Positions 54,959 to 64,000 of a DNA stretch of 64,000 nucleotides are shown here, one piece after another (position 1 is the first letter of the stretch; each line of letters opens with the position of its first letter). The notes beneath the pieces are model-generated. The model did not search any database. It had not been told where the DNA came from and saw only the letters and a program-made list of their open reading frames with translations. Origin of the DNA: Edwardsiella anguillarum ET080813 (GTDB lineage: Bacteria; Pseudomonadota; Gammaproteobacteria; Enterobacterales; Enterobacteriaceae); assembly GCF_000264765.2 (NCBI RefSeq), contig NZ_CP006664.1, forward strand, positions 806,001-870,000, in the 5' to 3' direction. A program made the position numbers and the translations under genes.

Positions 54959-56620
54959 ATGCTGACGCAGCTGACCGTCGCCAACTTTGCCATCGTCCGT
55001 GAACTGGAAGTCGACTTCCAGCGCGGAATGACCGCCATTACCGGCGAAACCGGGGCCGGTAAATCCATCGCCATCGACGCCCTGACCCTGTGCCTGGGGG
55101 GGCGCAGCGAAGCCGCCATGGTGCGGATGAATATGCCGCGCGCCGATATCTGCGCCCGCTTCTCGCTGGCCGATACCCCCTCTGCCCGCGCCTGGCTGGA
55201 GTCCAACCAGCTCGACGACAGCAACGAATGCCTGCTGCGCCGAGTGATCAGCGCCGACGGGCGCTCGCGCGGCTTTATCAACGGCACCGCGGTTCCCCTG
55301 TCCCAGCTGCGCGATCTGGGCCAGCTGCTGATCCAAATCCACGGTCAGCACGCGCACCAGCTGCTGCTGAAGCCGGAGCACCAGCGCCACCTGCTGGATG
55401 CCTATGGGCAGCAGCACCCCCTACTGCACGAGATGCAGGCCGCCTATCGCCAATGGCACCACAGCGTGCGCCTGCTGGCCGACCACCGCCGCCAGATCAG
55501 CGATCGCGAGGCGCGCCGCGAGCTGCTGCAGTACCAGCTAAAAGAGCTGAATGAGTTTGCGCCGCAGCCCGGCGAGTACGAACAGATCGACGAGGAGTAC
55601 AAGCGTCAGGCCAACAGCGGCCAGCTGCTCAGCCTGAGCCAGCAGATCCTGGCGGCGCTCTGCGACGGCGACGACGGCAACGCCCTGAGCCTGGTACACA
55701 GCGCGCGCCACAGCCTGGGCGAGCTTATCAGCTACGACGCGCGCTTTGCCCCGCTGCTGGAGATGCTGGAGGAGGCGGCGATCCAGATCGACGAAGCCGG
55801 CAACGAACTGCGCCACTACGGCGATAGCATTGAGATGGATCCCGCCCGCCTGCAGCAGCTGGAGCAGCGCCTGTCGCGCCAGATCGCGCTGGCGCGCAAG
55901 CATCAGGTGGCGCCGGAGCAGCTACCGCAGCTCCATCAGCAGCTGCTGGAGGAACTGCACGCGCTGGATCGCCAGCAGGATGATGAAGCCCAGCTTGAGG
56001 ACACCGTGCGCCAGCACCATCAGCAGGCGCTCAGCCTGGCACAGCGCCTGCACCAGCAGCGCAGCGCCTGTGCGGCAGAGCTGTGCGGCCAGATCAGCGC
56101 CCGCATGCAGGAGCTGGCCATGCCCCACGGCCGCTTTACCATCGACGTGACCTTTACCCCCGATGCGCTGACCGCCGACGGCGCCGATCGCATCGAATTC
56201 CGCGTCACCACCAACCCCGGCCAGCCGCTGCAGCCGCTGGGCAAGGTGGCCTCCGGCGGCGAACTGTCGCGCATCGCGCTGGCCATCCAGGTGATCACCG
56301 CCCAGAAGATGGATACCCCGGCGCTGATCTTTGATGAAGTGGACGTCGGCATCAGCGGACCGACCGCCGCCATCGTCGGGCGCCTGCTGCGCCAGCTGGG
56401 TGAATCGACCCAGGTGATGTGCGTGACCCATCTGCCGCAGGTGGCCGGCTGTGGACACCAGCACTACTACGTTAGCAAAGAGACCGACGGCGAAGAGACC
56501 GAAACCCGCATGCGGGCGCTAAATAAAAAGGCGCGGCTGCAGGAGCTGGCGCGTCTGCTGGGCGGCAGCGAGGTCACCCGCAATACCCTGGCCAACGCCC
56601 GCGAACTGCTGGCCGCCTGA
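54959..56620 (+). CDS. recN: DNA repair protein RecN
   Basis: This 553-residue SMC-like ATPase has Walker A GETGAGKS near residue 22, a coiled-coil centre, the signature [12 protein letters not shown] and Walker [13 protein letters not shown]. It acts in double-strand-break repair. Confidence 0.96.
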   Translation: MLTQLTVANFAIVRELEVDFQRGMTAITGETGAGKSIAIDALTLCLGGRSEAAMVRMNMPRADICARFSLADTPSARAWLESNQLDDSNECLLRRVISADGRSRGFINGTAVPLSQLRDLGQLLIQIHGQHAHQLLLKPEHQRHLLDAYGQQHPLLHEMQAAYRQWHHSVRLLADHRRQISDREARRELLQYQLKELNEFAPQPGEYEQIDEEYKRQANSGQLLSLSQQILAALCDGDDGNALSLVHSARHSLGELISYDARFAPLLEMLEEAAIQIDEAGNELRHYGDSIEMDPARLQQLEQRLSRQIALARKHQVAPEQLPQLHQQLLEELHALDRQQDDEAQLEDTVRQHHQQALSLAQRLHQQRSACAAELCGQISARMQELAMPHGRFTIDVTFTPDALTADGADRIEFRVTTNPGQPLQPLGKVASGGELSRIALAIQVITAQKMDTPALIFDEVDVGISGPTAAIVGRLLRQLGESTQVMCVTHLPQVAGCGHQHYYVSKETDGEETETRMRALNKKARLQELARLLGGSEVTRNTLANARELLAA

Positions 56621-56787
56621 GAGCCGCCGACGGCGCGGGAAAAGCGCATAATCCGGGAACCAATTCCCCGCGCCGTTGCCTATACTCCCGTCGGCGTGGT
56701 AATCTCGACGCCCAGAAGATCCTGCACCAAGATGCAGAGTCGCGCCGCAGCTACCCTGGCTTTGTGTCCAAAAGGAATGAATTAACT

Positions 56788-57138
56788 ATGCGTTGTAAAA
56801 TGCTGACTGCCGCCGCCGTGGTCCTGGTTATGCTGACCGCAGGCTGCGCCACCGTGGAAAAAGTGGTTTACCGTCCTGACATCAACCAGGGCAACTATCT
56901 GACCGCGGCCGACGTCGCCAAAATCCACCGTGGCATGACGCAGCAGCAGGTCGCCTATACCCTGGGCACCCCGCTGCTACAGGATCCCTTCGGCAGCAGC
57001 ACATGGTTCTACGTATTCCGCCAGGAGCCTAGCCACGAGGGAATTACCCAGCAGACCCTGACCCTGACCTTTAACGCGAGCGGCGTGCTGACCAACGTTG
57101 AAAACACCAAAAAGCTGCCGAACGACGGCGACGCCTAG
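56788..57138 (+). CDS. bamE: BamE, outer membrane assembly lipoprotein
   Basis: This 116-residue lipoprotein (SmpA) has the lipobox LTAGC, then [12 protein letters not shown] and [22 protein letters not shown] as in BamE. It helps the BAM complex insert barrels. Start at the ATG at 56788 after AAAGGA. Confidence 0.94.
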   Translation: MRCKMLTAAAVVLVMLTAGCATVEKVVYRPDINQGNYLTAADVAKIHRGMTQQQVAYTLGTPLLQDPFGSSTWFYVFRQEPSHEGITQQTLTLTFNASGVLTNVENTKKLPNDGDA

Positions 57139-57153
57139 GCGTGCAGCGGCAGT

Positions 57154-57188
57154 TAAAAAAATAAGGCGCCCACGGCGCCTTATTTTTT
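57154..57188. terminator. Bidirectional terminator between bamE and rnfH
   Basis: AAGGCGCC-CAC-GGCGCCTT is flanked by A and T runs; it overlaps the last codons of rnfH. Confidence 0.83.
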
Positions 57189-57455
57189 GGCCCGCTCGGC
57201 GCGCTGGCGCCGCAGCTCACGCGGATCGGCGATCAGCGGGCGATAGATCTCCACCCGATCACCGTCGCGCAGCGGATCCTCCAGGCGCACCGGGCGACTG
57301 AAAATCCCCACCTTATTCTTACCCAGATCGATCTCGCTGCGCTGCGCCAGCAGCCCGGAGCGCTCGATAGCCACTCCCACGCTGCTGCCCTGCGGCAGGG
57401 TCAGGCGGCGCAGATACTGTTTTTCCGGCAGCGCGTACACCACCTCAATGCTCAT
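57180..57455 (-). CDS. rnfH: RnfH-family ubiquitin-like protein
   Basis: This 91-residue beta-grasp protein ([46 protein letters not shown]) is the partner of ratA. The start lies one base after the ratA stop. Function uncertain. Confidence 0.88.
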   Translation of the reverse strand: MSIEVVYALPEKQYLRRLTLPQGSSVGVAIERSGLLAQRSEIDLGKNKVGIFSRPVRLEDPLRDGDRVEIYRPLIADPRELRRQRAERAKK

Positions 57456-57456
57456 C

Positions 57457-57891
57457 TCAGACACGGTAAACCTCTTTGGCCCGCAGGGTAAACGCCTGTA
57501 CCATACTGCCAGCCAACTCCTTAAATATCTTGCCAAAGGCCAGCTCAACCAGCTTATTGGTAAACTCAAAATCCAGATGCAGCTCCACCTTACAGGCCTC
57601 CTCTCCCAGAGGAGTAAAGCGCCAATCCCCCATCAGGCGGCGAAATGGCCCCTCGATCAGCTGCATCTTAATATTACGGTTGTCCGACAACGTATTGCGG
57701 GTGGTAAAGGTCTTACTAATCCCCGCCTTACAGACATCGACCGAAGCGGTCATGCTCTGCGGCGAACTCTCCAGCACCCGACTGCCGACACAGCCCGGCA
57801 AAAAGGCTGGATAGGCATCAACGTCGTTGACCAACTGGTACATCTGCTGCGCGCTGAACGGCACCAGCGCGGAACGGCTAATCTGCGGCAT
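57457..57891 (-). CDS. ratA: RatA, START-domain toxin-like protein
   Basis: This 144-residue protein has [28 protein letters not shown] and [24 protein letters not shown]. RatA of E. coli blocks 70S assembly; the family (COQ10-like) is also linked to quinone binding. Start at 57891. Confidence 0.9.
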   Translation of the reverse strand: MPQISRSALVPFSAQQMYQLVNDVDAYPAFLPGCVGSRVLESSPQSMTASVDVCKAGISKTFTTRNTLSDNRNIKMQLIEGPFRRLMGDWRFTPLGEEACKVELHLDFEFTNKLVELAFGKIFKELAGSMVQAFTLRAKEVYRV

Positions 57892-58044
57892 ATCAATTCC
57901 CGGACAACATAAACCGAGGCATAATACCATTTATTGCTAGACAGAGAGAATTGGCTTACGCACACTGGATGCCGTCCAGGGATCCGTGGCCACCCCCGGC
58001 AAAAAGTATTCATTCGCCGCTTGTAACAGTATAATGACGCTACT

Positions 58045-58527
58045 ATGACAAAGAAAAAAGCATACAAACCGGGTTCGGCAACCATTGCCATGAACAAGCG
58101 CGCGCGCCACGACTACTTCATTGAAGAAGAGTTCGAGGCCGGGCTGTCGCTGCAAGGCTGGGAGGTCAAATCCCTGCGGGCCGGCAAGGCCAACATCAGC
58201 GAAAGCTATATTCTGCTGCAAAACGGCGAGGCGTTTCTGTTTGGCGCCACCTTTACCCCGCTGAACGTAGCCTCCAGCCACGTGGTGTGCGATCCGACGC
58301 GCACCCGCAAGCTGCTGCTCAAAGAGCGCGAGCTGGCGAGCCTGTTCGGCAGTGCCAACCGCGACGGTTACACCATCGTCCCGCTGTCGCTGTACTGGAA
58401 GAACGCCTGGGCCAAGCTGAAGATCGGCGTGGCTAAGGGTAAGAAAGAGCACGACAAACGCGACGACATCAAAACCCGCGAATGGAAGCAGGACAAAGCG
58501 CGGATTATGAAAAACGCCAACCGCTAA
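58045..58527 (+). CDS. smpB: SmpB, tmRNA-binding protein
   Basis: This 160-residue protein ([35 protein letters not shown]) carries tmRNA to stalled ribosomes. ssrA follows it directly. Confidence 0.96.
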   Translation: MTKKKAYKPGSATIAMNKRARHDYFIEEEFEAGLSLQGWEVKSLRAGKANISESYILLQNGEAFLFGATFTPLNVASSHVVCDPTRTRKLLLKERELASLFGSANRDGYTIVPLSLYWKNAWAKLKIGVAKGKKEHDKRDDIKTREWKQDKARIMKNANR

Positions 58528-58575
58528 CGCTGGCGCAGCGGCGGTAAACTCTGGTATACTGCCGCCTACACACTT

Positions 58576-58939
58576 GGGCCTGATTCTGGATTCGACGGGA
58601 TTTGCGAAACTCAAGGTGCATGCCGAGGGGCGGTTTGCCTCGTAAAAAGCCGCAAAAAAATAGTCGCAAACGACGAAAACTACGCACTCGCAGCTTAATA
58701 ACCTGCGCAGAGCCCTCTCTCCCTAGCCTCCGCTCTTAGGACGGGGATCAAGAGAGGTCAAACCCAAAAGAGATCGCGTGGAGCTCCTGCCTGGGGGTGA
58801 AGCGTTAAATCCAATCAGGCTAGTTTGTTAGTGGCGTGTCTGTCCGCAGCTGGCAAGCGAATGTAAAGACCAGACTAAGCATGTAGTACCGACAGCGTAG
58901 TAATTTCGGACGCGGGTTCAACTCCCGCCAGGTCCACCA
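58576..58939 (+). ncRNA. ssrA: tmRNA
   Basis: The acceptor stem pairs GGGCCTG with CAGGTCC, and the 3' end is ACCA at 58936-58939. The tag frame (58666-58698) codes ANDENYALAA and a stop. TATACT at 58555 is the likely -10. The 3' end is the attachment site of the P4-like element on its right. Confidence 0.95.
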
Positions 58940-58973
58940 CATACGCTTCCGGAGACGTCCGGGAAAGTCTAGA

Positions 58974-59007
58974 AAGCCCGCATGGCACAAGCTCTGCGGG
59001 CTTTTTT
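58974..59007 (+). terminator. ssrA terminator
   Basis: AAGCCCGCA pairs with TGCGGGCTT, followed by a T run. Confidence 0.85.
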
Positions 59008-59054
59008 GTGTCTGTTTTCGTCCGAGAGCATCCGGCTAAATCCGATGATTATTG

Positions 59055-59100
59055 GTATACGTTTAGGTATACGGTAGGATGTATACTTAAAAGTGTATAC
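59055..59100. repeat. GTATAC repeats before the satellite integrase
   Basis: GTATAC occurs at 59055, 59067, 59081 and 59095. The outer two form an inverted repeat TTGGTATAC / GTATACCAA. They are probable Int-arm or regulator sites. Confidence 0.6.
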
Positions 59101-59123
59101 CAATTCATGAAGGAGCGGCCACA

Positions 59124-60347
59124 GTGGCACGGACAACACGCCCCCTGACCAACACCGAAGTTCTGCGCGCTAAGGCGTTAGAGAAGGATCTAACGCTGCA
59201 TGATGGTGATGGGCTTTTCCTGATAGTGAAAACCAACGGGAAGAAGCTCTGGCGTTTCCGTTATCAACGTCCGGCAACAAAGCAGCGAACAATGATGGGG
59301 CTCGGTTCCTTCCCCGCCCTTTCACTTGCTGATGCCCGAGGGTTAAGAGCGGATTACCTTGCCCTATTAGCCAACGAAATCGACCCGCAAATTCAAGCTG
59401 AAGTTGCAAAGGAACAGCAACAAATCGCTCAGGACAGTATTTTTTCGACCGTTGCGGCAAACTGGTTCCAGCTCAAAAGTAAGAGCGTCACTCCTGATTA
59501 CGCGAAAGATATTTGGCGCTCACTGGAAAAAGACATATTCCCTGCCATCGGTGAGACTCCTGTACAGCAGATCAAAGCCCGCACATTGGTTGAAGCGCTT
59601 GAACCAATCAAAGCTCGTGGAGCGCTGGAAACAGTTCGTCGTCTGGTACAGCGTATCAACGAAATAATGATTTACGCGGTTAACACCGGTTTGATTGATG
59701 CCAATCCAGCATCAGGTGTTGGTATGGCTTTTGAGAAACCAAAAAAGCAAAATATGCCAACGCTGCGGCCAGAAGAATTACCTAAACTGATGCACTCTTT
59801 AGTCATGTCAAACCTGTCAGTTCCGACTCGTTGTCTTATCGAGTGGCAGCTCCTGACCCTTGTGCGTCCTTCTGAAGCTTCTGGTGCTCAATGGGCTGAA
59901 ATTGATCTCGACACTAAACTTTGGACAATCCCAGCCAATCGAATGAAAGCAAAAAGAGAGCATGTTGTTCCATTATCTCCACAAGCGTTAGATGTTTTGG
60001 ATAGAATGAAAGCCATAAGTAAACACCGTGAGCATGTCTTTCCCAGTAGAATCAACCCAATGGTGCCTATGAACAGCCAAACTGCAAATGCAGCCCTTAA
60101 GCGTATTGGTTATGGAGGGAAACTTGTTGCTCATGGGCTTCGATCGCTCGCAAGTACTATCTTAAACGAAGCCGAATTCAACCCAGACGTGATTGAAGCA
60201 GCTCTTGCACATAGTGATAGAAACGAAATTCGAAAAGCGTATAACCGAGCACAGTATCTCACTCAGCGAATTGAACTACTAAATTGGTGGGGAAAAAAAG
60301 TAGCGACCAATAGTTTTAATGAATTTCACAACAAGGAAGAAAAATGA
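59124..60347 (+). CDS. P4-like tyrosine integrase at ssrA
   Basis: This 407-residue integrase inserts the satellite at ssrA. It has the DUF4102 N-terminus (LTLHDGDGLFLIVKTNGKKLWRFRY) and the catalytic Arg in LTLVRPSEA, HGLR, the His of LAHSDRNEIRKAY and the nucleophile Tyr in the tail. The start is a GTG at 59124 after AAGGAG. Its stop overlaps the next ATG (ATGA), so it is translationally joined to the cargo. Confidence 0.93.
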   Translation: MARTTRPLTNTEVLRAKALEKDLTLHDGDGLFLIVKTNGKKLWRFRYQRPATKQRTMMGLGSFPALSLADARGLRADYLALLANEIDPQIQAEVAKEQQQIAQDSIFSTVAANWFQLKSKSVTPDYAKDIWRSLEKDIFPAIGETPVQQIKARTLVEALEPIKARGALETVRRLVQRINEIMIYAVNTGLIDANPASGVGMAFEKPKKQNMPTLRPEELPKLMHSLVMSNLSVPTRCLIEWQLLTLVRPSEASGAQWAEIDLDTKLWTIPANRMKAKREHVVPLSPQALDVLDRMKAISKHREHVFPSRINPMVPMNSQTANAALKRIGYGGKLVAHGLRSLASTILNEAEFNPDVIEAALAHSDRNEIRKAYNRAQYLTQRIELLNWWGKKVATNSFNEFHNKEEK

Positions 60348-61456
60348 AAAAAAACAATGAGTTAATAAGATCTGCAATCGCAAGAAAGCGTTGGCAATAT
60401 GAGGTATTGCGTAAGGACATAGAATATTGTCCTTATCGCCCTAAGAAAAAGAACAAGTCAAAAAAAGCAGTTGAATACATTAGATTCCCTGCTAATTTCA
60501 GTATCTATTCCGCTGATAAAAACAAGCATTATAGAGACACTATGAATATCATATATGCTATTTCTCGCATGGCAGATATGGAAACTAAAAAAGTTCATCT
60601 TGATTTTTCCCAAATGGAATATATCAAAGCTGCTTCTATATTAATTCTTTACGCTACTATTGAACAAGCTATAAAATCTGGAGTTAATTTTAGAATTGTT
60701 GCTTTTCCGAAAGATTTTAAAGCCACTAGAATAATAAAACGTTCAGGCTTAGAGGTATTATGCAAAGAAAATACACATCAACCTAATTTTGATGGGGATT
60801 CTATACCGGTTATAAGTGGTAGCGGTGGTGATTTTCGCGATGAAATCGTAGATTTTATTCAGCATAAAATTTACAAAAACAAGATGACGCCTGATACGGA
60901 AAGTAAATATGGGGGTGCAGTGCAGGAGGCCATTAACAATGTTGCATATCATGCGTACCCAGATATTCCTGAGTCCGACATGAAAAAATGGTGGGTGAAA
61001 TGCGATCTTGCAGGTGACCAATTATTTTTAGCAATATACGATAAAGGCGTAGGCATACCTAAAACGGTCATGAACAGAACGTGGTTTGAGCAAATTCTTC
61101 AAAGCACATATCCAGATTTAGCATCTCAAATTAAGCGAGAGCTGGAAGAAGAAGGCATTGCAAAAAAAGATTTACTTAGTTACAAATTAGGCATTATCAG
61201 CGACGCGATGAAAATAGCCATTTCTATGGTTGGTGATGTTACAGGGACCGAGGAGAGCAAGCATGGGCAAGGAAGTAAAAGCATTAAAGCTTTAGTTACA
61301 GAAAATGACCAAGGAACTCTGTGGATTTACAGTAACAATGGATTATATAAGCTAAACTCTGGTATAGTTGAAACATACGATTTGCAAAAGCCGATGCCAG
61401 GCACCTTGCTACAGTGGAACATTAAGGTTGATCAAGATGAACTTGAAAAAAATTAG
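60344..61456 (+). CDS. GHKL ATPase with N-terminal STAS-like region
   Basis: This is a 370-residue AT-rich protein. Residues about 83-125 (KVHLDFSQMEYIKAASILILYATIEQAI) look like a STAS fold; residues about 165-330 form a HATPase_c domain with an N-box EAINNVAYHA (Glu195), a G1-like IYDKGVGIP (Asp233) and HGQGSKSIK (307-315). It could phosphorylate or control the next protein. It is the first of three overlapping cargo genes. Confidence 0.83.
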   Translation: MKKNNELIRSAIARKRWQYEVLRKDIEYCPYRPKKKNKSKKAVEYIRFPANFSIYSADKNKHYRDTMNIIYAISRMADMETKKVHLDFSQMEYIKAASILILYATIEQAIKSGVNFRIVAFPKDFKATRIIKRSGLEVLCKENTHQPNFDGDSIPVISGSGGDFRDEIVDFIQHKIYKNKMTPDTESKYGGAVQEAINNVAYHAYPDIPESDMKKWWVKCDLAGDQLFLAIYDKGVGIPKTVMNRTWFEQILQSTYPDLASQIKRELEEEGIAKKDLLSYKLGIISDAMKIAISMVGDVTGTEESKHGQGSKSIKALVTENDQGTLWIYSNNGLYKLNSGIVETYDLQKPMPGTLLQWNIKVDQDELEKN

Positions 61457-61772
61457 TATCGTCAATGACTTCAGCAAGAGCCCCTATGGCCGATATCCTT
61501 CTGATGGCAAGTGGAACGGTCAGGTTTTTCGTCAAGAAATCTTGGTGCCAGCCCTGAATAGCCATGATAAAGTTATAGTAGACTTGACAGGTTATAATAG
61601 ATATGGCCGCTCATTTATCGATGAAGCCTTTGGCGGACTTATTCGCGAAGAAAACTTTACTAAATCTGATTTAGACAAAAAACTCGAGTATTATCACAAT
61701 GATCTAAAGAGTTTTGAGTTATTAATTACGGAACGTATCGAGAAAGCCGCAAATGATACCAGAAAATACTAG
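61437..61772 (+). CDS. DUF4325 STAS-like protein
   Basis: This 111-residue protein carries VIVDLTGYNRYGRSFIDEAFGGLIREENFTKSDLDKKL, the DUF4325 signature. Its start is inside the end of the ATPase gene. DUF4325 proteins often accompany GHKL ATPases, like anti-anti-sigma proteins with their kinases. The start at 61437 follows AAGG. Confidence 0.83.
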   Translation: MNLKKISIVNDFSKSPYGRYPSDGKWNGQVFRQEILVPALNSHDKVIVDLTGYNRYGRSFIDEAFGGLIREENFTKSDLDKKLEYYHNDLKSFELLITERIEKAANDTRKY

Positions 61773-62259
61773 CCACGCTCTAGATCTGAAATATATTGCC
61801 GTGATTATTTCCTCTATAATCGCGGTGTTTGGATGGCTTATTTCGTCTTATATTAACACTCGAACCTTTAAGCGAAATGAAACATCTAAGCTTAAAGATA
61901 AAATCTCGTCCATGGTTGAAACCTTCTTTGACTCCCTTGAGGAAAAAATAAAATCAAGGGGTATTAAGGAAACTGAACTTGATGATTTAATTGCAGGAAA
62001 ACTTACTTTAATAGAACTACACTTGAATCATTTGGACAAAAAGATAAACATCAAGCTAATTTCTGATGAACATATAAATAAAATTAGAAGTGAACCATAT
62101 GATTACCTAACATCATCTAACGGTGATTATAAGAAAAAACTAAACGACTTAAAATTCAATACGCTAGAGCTTATTGAAGAAAACTATACGGAATGGTATT
62201 TCAGAAACTCCACTAAATATCACTGGATGAAACTCAAGTCACTCCTCTTTCAAAAATAA
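61753..62259 (+). CDS. One-pass membrane protein, third gene of the cargo operon
   Basis: This 168-residue protein has a membrane helix at about residues 13-34 (YIAVIISSIIAVFGWLISSYI) and a long charged helical cytoplasmic part (KLKDKISSMVETFFDSLEEKI...). It overlaps the DUF4325 gene by 20 bases. It could be the membrane effector or sensor. No family recognised. Confidence 0.68.
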   Translation: MIPENTSHALDLKYIAVIISSIIAVFGWLISSYINTRTFKRNETSKLKDKISSMVETFFDSLEEKIKSRGIKETELDDLIAGKLTLIELHLNHLDKKINIKLISDEHINKIRSEPYDYLTSSNGDYKKKLNDLKFNTLELIEENYTEWYFRNSTKYHWMKLKSLLFQK

Positions 62260-62267
62260 CAATTCAC

Positions 62268-62300
62268 ATCACCTCTCATTATTTTGCGAGGTGATTCTTT
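62268..62300 (+). terminator. Terminator of the cargo operon
   Basis: ATCACCTC pairs with GAGGTGAT, followed by TCTTT. Confidence 0.65.
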
Positions 62301-62452
62301 CATCAGGTTCGCTAATACCTCAACTGCATTTAAATTAATAAAACCTTCAGCCTATTCCTATCCATTTAATCACACTTCTTTACGAAAAAGCTAATAACTG
62401 AGCAATAATCAGATCATGTCCGGAACTGGATGCTATTAACATCCTGCGCGCA

Positions 62453-62471
62453 ATGCTTTCCCCGCCTCGCC
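62453..62471 (-). other. P2/P4-type cos site
   Basis: On the minus strand the sequence is GGCGAGGCGGGGAAAGCAT, which differs from the 19-base P2/P4 cohesive end (as I recall it, ending in CAC) at one base, and the next seven bases TGCGCGC also agree. It lies between the cargo and psu, where P4 carries cos. Confidence 0.8.
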
Positions 62472-62637
62472 TGCCCGCTTCATGGGGCGCTTTTAATGCA
62501 GATGCATGAGACGGCACAGGGCGCGCCAGGACTGGCGCGGCGAGGGTTAAAAAATATCGTAAGGCGCATGCAAAACCATGCACGCTATGCATGCATGGCT
62601 TTTTAGAGAAAAAATGCGGGAATTTATGGCAATTTTT

Positions 62638-63213
62638 TTATGCCGGGTGCTGCTGTTCCAGTGCGATTTTTCGGTGCATAAATTTCAGGTTTTCGGCAGG
62701 CGTCGTGCGGCTGATGACATCCTGCCGGGCGGCTGTTTCTGGCCGTAGTCCCGCACTGTTTAAAATATCCCGACTGGCCTCGGCGTACTCAATGGCCGGG
62801 CTGATGGTCATACTGACGGCCAGCGCTTCCCGCAGGTATTCCAGTGCCCGATCGGCGGCCCGTGTGCGTAACAGTTCCGGTTGATGATTCAGCCCTATTA
62901 ACTCCGGGGCCAGCGCACTGAGCAGCTCGGTGCCGTGACGTTGCATGAAGCTGCGCAGCTCCGTACGCACACTGACACGCAACAGTTCATCATGGGTATG
63001 TAGGTATCGATCAGCGTGTTGATTCATCTCCCACTGTTTCACGGCGATCAATTCACGCAGATAGGCCAGGCGATCGCCAGACTTGCCGCTGCTATCGGTC
63101 TGTAGGCTAGCCATCTCTAGCGTCGCCTTGGTCCATGCCTGACGGCTATCCTGCCAACGTGTTTTGGCCGCTTGGCACGCCATTGCCGCTTTTTGTAATG
63201 GGGTTGTCGTCAT
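62638..63213 (-). CDS. psu: Psu-like polarity suppression protein
   Basis: This 191-residue protein (LQKAAMACQAAKTRWQ, YLRELIAVKQWEMNQHADRYL, LSALAPELIGL, PAENLKFMHRKIAL) follows P4 Psu throughout; Psu inhibits Rho and decorates the small capsid. Start at 63213. It is the last gene of sid-delta-psu. Confidence 0.87.
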   Translation of the reverse strand: MTTTPLQKAAMACQAAKTRWQDSRQAWTKATLEMASLQTDSSGKSGDRLAYLRELIAVKQWEMNQHADRYLHTHDELLRVSVRTELRSFMQRHGTELLSALAPELIGLNHQPELLRTRAADRALEYLREALAVSMTISPAIEYAEASRDILNSAGLRPETAARQDVISRTTPAENLKFMHRKIALEQQHPA

Positions 63214-63227
63214 GTTGGTGTTCTCGG

Positions 63228-63467
63228 TTAATGTGAAAAGGGAGAGCGATAGCAACCGGATACCCGACGCGGCTCCGCCTGTGGTGTTGGCCGTTCTGCT
63301 GTTACCGGCTTGGCTGGTTGATGGATAATTTCATCGATGGATTCCAGCGTGCGGAACGTCGCCGAGCAGTGAACATTGGTGCACTGGTGATAGCGTTGCT
63401 TGACGTTATCCGATAAGTATCGGCTGCTGCGGGTATGGGCGGATTTCCCGCAAAAAGGACAATGCAT
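63228..63467 (-). CDS. Delta/Ogr-type zinc-finger late activator
   Basis: This is a 79-residue protein with CPFCGKSAHTRSSRYLSD and CTNVHCSATF, the zinc-binding cysteines of the Ogr/Delta family. Delta turns on the late promoters of the satellite and its P2-type helper. The start follows ATGATG at the end of sid. Confidence 0.9.
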   Translation of the reverse strand: MHCPFCGKSAHTRSSRYLSDNVKQRYHQCTNVHCSATFRTLESIDEIIHQPAKPVTAERPTPQAEPRRVSGCYRSPFSH

Positions 63468-64000
63468 CATGCGATCAGCCCCCGCGCCTGAAGCTGGGCT
63501 TTACGCTGCTGCATTTCTTCGTAAAAACGCATGCTCTGTGCCGGTGTTGCGGCGAGCTCATAGTCCATATGGGGGAGCGGGCTGGGCGATAACCCTATTT
63601 TGTACAGTACCGGCTCATCGTTTAAACGGATCTCATATTGGTCTACTTGCGCTTTCAGCCAGCGACTGATTTCTGCCAGAACCTCTTGTTCGCTCGATTC
63701 AATATCATGATGGCCAGCGCGATAGCGCTGTTGTTGCAGGGCGAAAATTTTGAGCTTGATTGCCCGGATGAGCGCAGAGACTCCCTGTGACAGGGTGGTC
63801 TCAAACTCGCGCTGCACGTAGTCGTTCAACAGCGAAGAGTGTGCATCACGGTAGGCTTTTGCCGAGCTGCAACATGTGCCCTTTCCCTGCTCAAGTTCAT
63901 AAGCCAGTACCTCGGCAGCGTTCTCACACTCCTGCATCAGCTCCCGGCAGGCGACACGCTCCATATGCTGTTGCTTGAGCGCATCGGTGAGCACGGCGCC
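63467..64000 (-). CDS. sid: Sid-like capsid size determination protein (partial)
   Basis: The reading frame continues to the window edge (GAVLTDALKQQHMERVACREL), so the start lies outside. The C-terminal half (GEPVLRLTG-like DEPVLYKIGL, LPHMDYELAATPAQ, KAQLQARGLIA) matches P4 Sid, which forces the helper capsid into a small size. Confidence 0.88.
   Translation of the reverse strand, partial: GAVLTDALKQQHMERVACRELMQECENAAEVLAYELEQGKGTCCSSAKAYRDAHSSLLNDYVQREFETTLSQGVSALIRAIKLKIFALQQQRYRAGHHDIESSEQEVLAEISRWLKAQVDQYEIRLNDEPVLYKIGLSPSPLPHMDYELAATPAQSMRFYEEMQQRKAQLQARGLIA

Noticed and set aside
54890-55417. 175-codon minus-strand frame over the recN promoter and start
   Set aside because: It crosses the LexA boxes and is antisense to recN.
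58940-59123. A tRNA gene near the integrase
   Set aside because: Only the 3' part of tmRNA looks tRNA-like; no separate tRNA cloverleaf was seen in the window.

Overview
The window is a piece of an Enterobacterales chromosome, most likely Edwardsiella or a close relative. The backbone is GC-rich and carries the usual block trmN6-srmB-grcA-ung-grpE-nadK-recN-bamE-rnfH-ratA-smpB-ssrA next to rpoE-rseABC. The genus call rests on gene order, protein similarity from memory and GC content, so it is an inference. nadB, which sits between rpoE and trmN6 in E. coli, is absent from that place, and a brnQ-like transporter is there instead.

Four accessory blocks interrupt the backbone. (1) About 1-23,900 is the right part of a lambdoid prophage with an HK97-type head module; it runs off the left edge. 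Read from its integrase toward the left edge, it has an integrase (minus), an early plus-strand operon (rdgC-like, Ea22-like, exonuclease, ParB-like, Xis-like), a cI/cro switch with four 17-bp operators, a minus-strand replication operon (YmfL-like, O with origin iterons, P, Dam, RusA, KilA-N, DUF968, Q-like), a lysis cassette (two holins, GH108 endolysin, antirepressor, Rz/Rz1) and the late genes (HNH, TerS, TerL, portal, protease, capsid). Small AT-rich genes of unknown function are scattered in it. (2) About 31,300-51,620, between srmB and grcA, is a contact-dependent inhibition island: cdiB-cdiA-cdiI on the minus strand, an orphan toxin/immunity remnant, a second broken cdiA fragment, an Ail/Lom-like outer membrane protein, a dead IS3-family element, and an AT-rich patch with a Sir2-like gene, a broken cREC gene and a GIY-YIG-like gene. 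(3) From 58,940 to the right edge is a P4-like satellite integrated at ssrA: integrase, a three-gene cargo operon, a P2/P4-type cos site, then psu, delta and sid on the minus strand.

The strongest candidate for an undescribed system is the satellite cargo at 60,344-62,259. A GHKL ATPase with an N-terminal STAS-like region, a DUF4325/STAS-like protein and a one-pass membrane protein overlap one another, and the first overlaps the integrase stop codon. They lie between int and the cos/psu end, the position known in P4 satellites as a hotspot for antiviral systems. The pairing resembles an anti-sigma kinase with an anti-anti-sigma protein, with a possible membrane effector.

Regulatory sites can be read directly in several places: a sigma-E promoter before rpoE, a sigma-32 promoter before grpE, two LexA boxes before recN, an FNR box before grcA, repressor operators around cI, O-gene iterons, integrase arm-type repeats, and a C4-like inverted repeat before the antirepressor.
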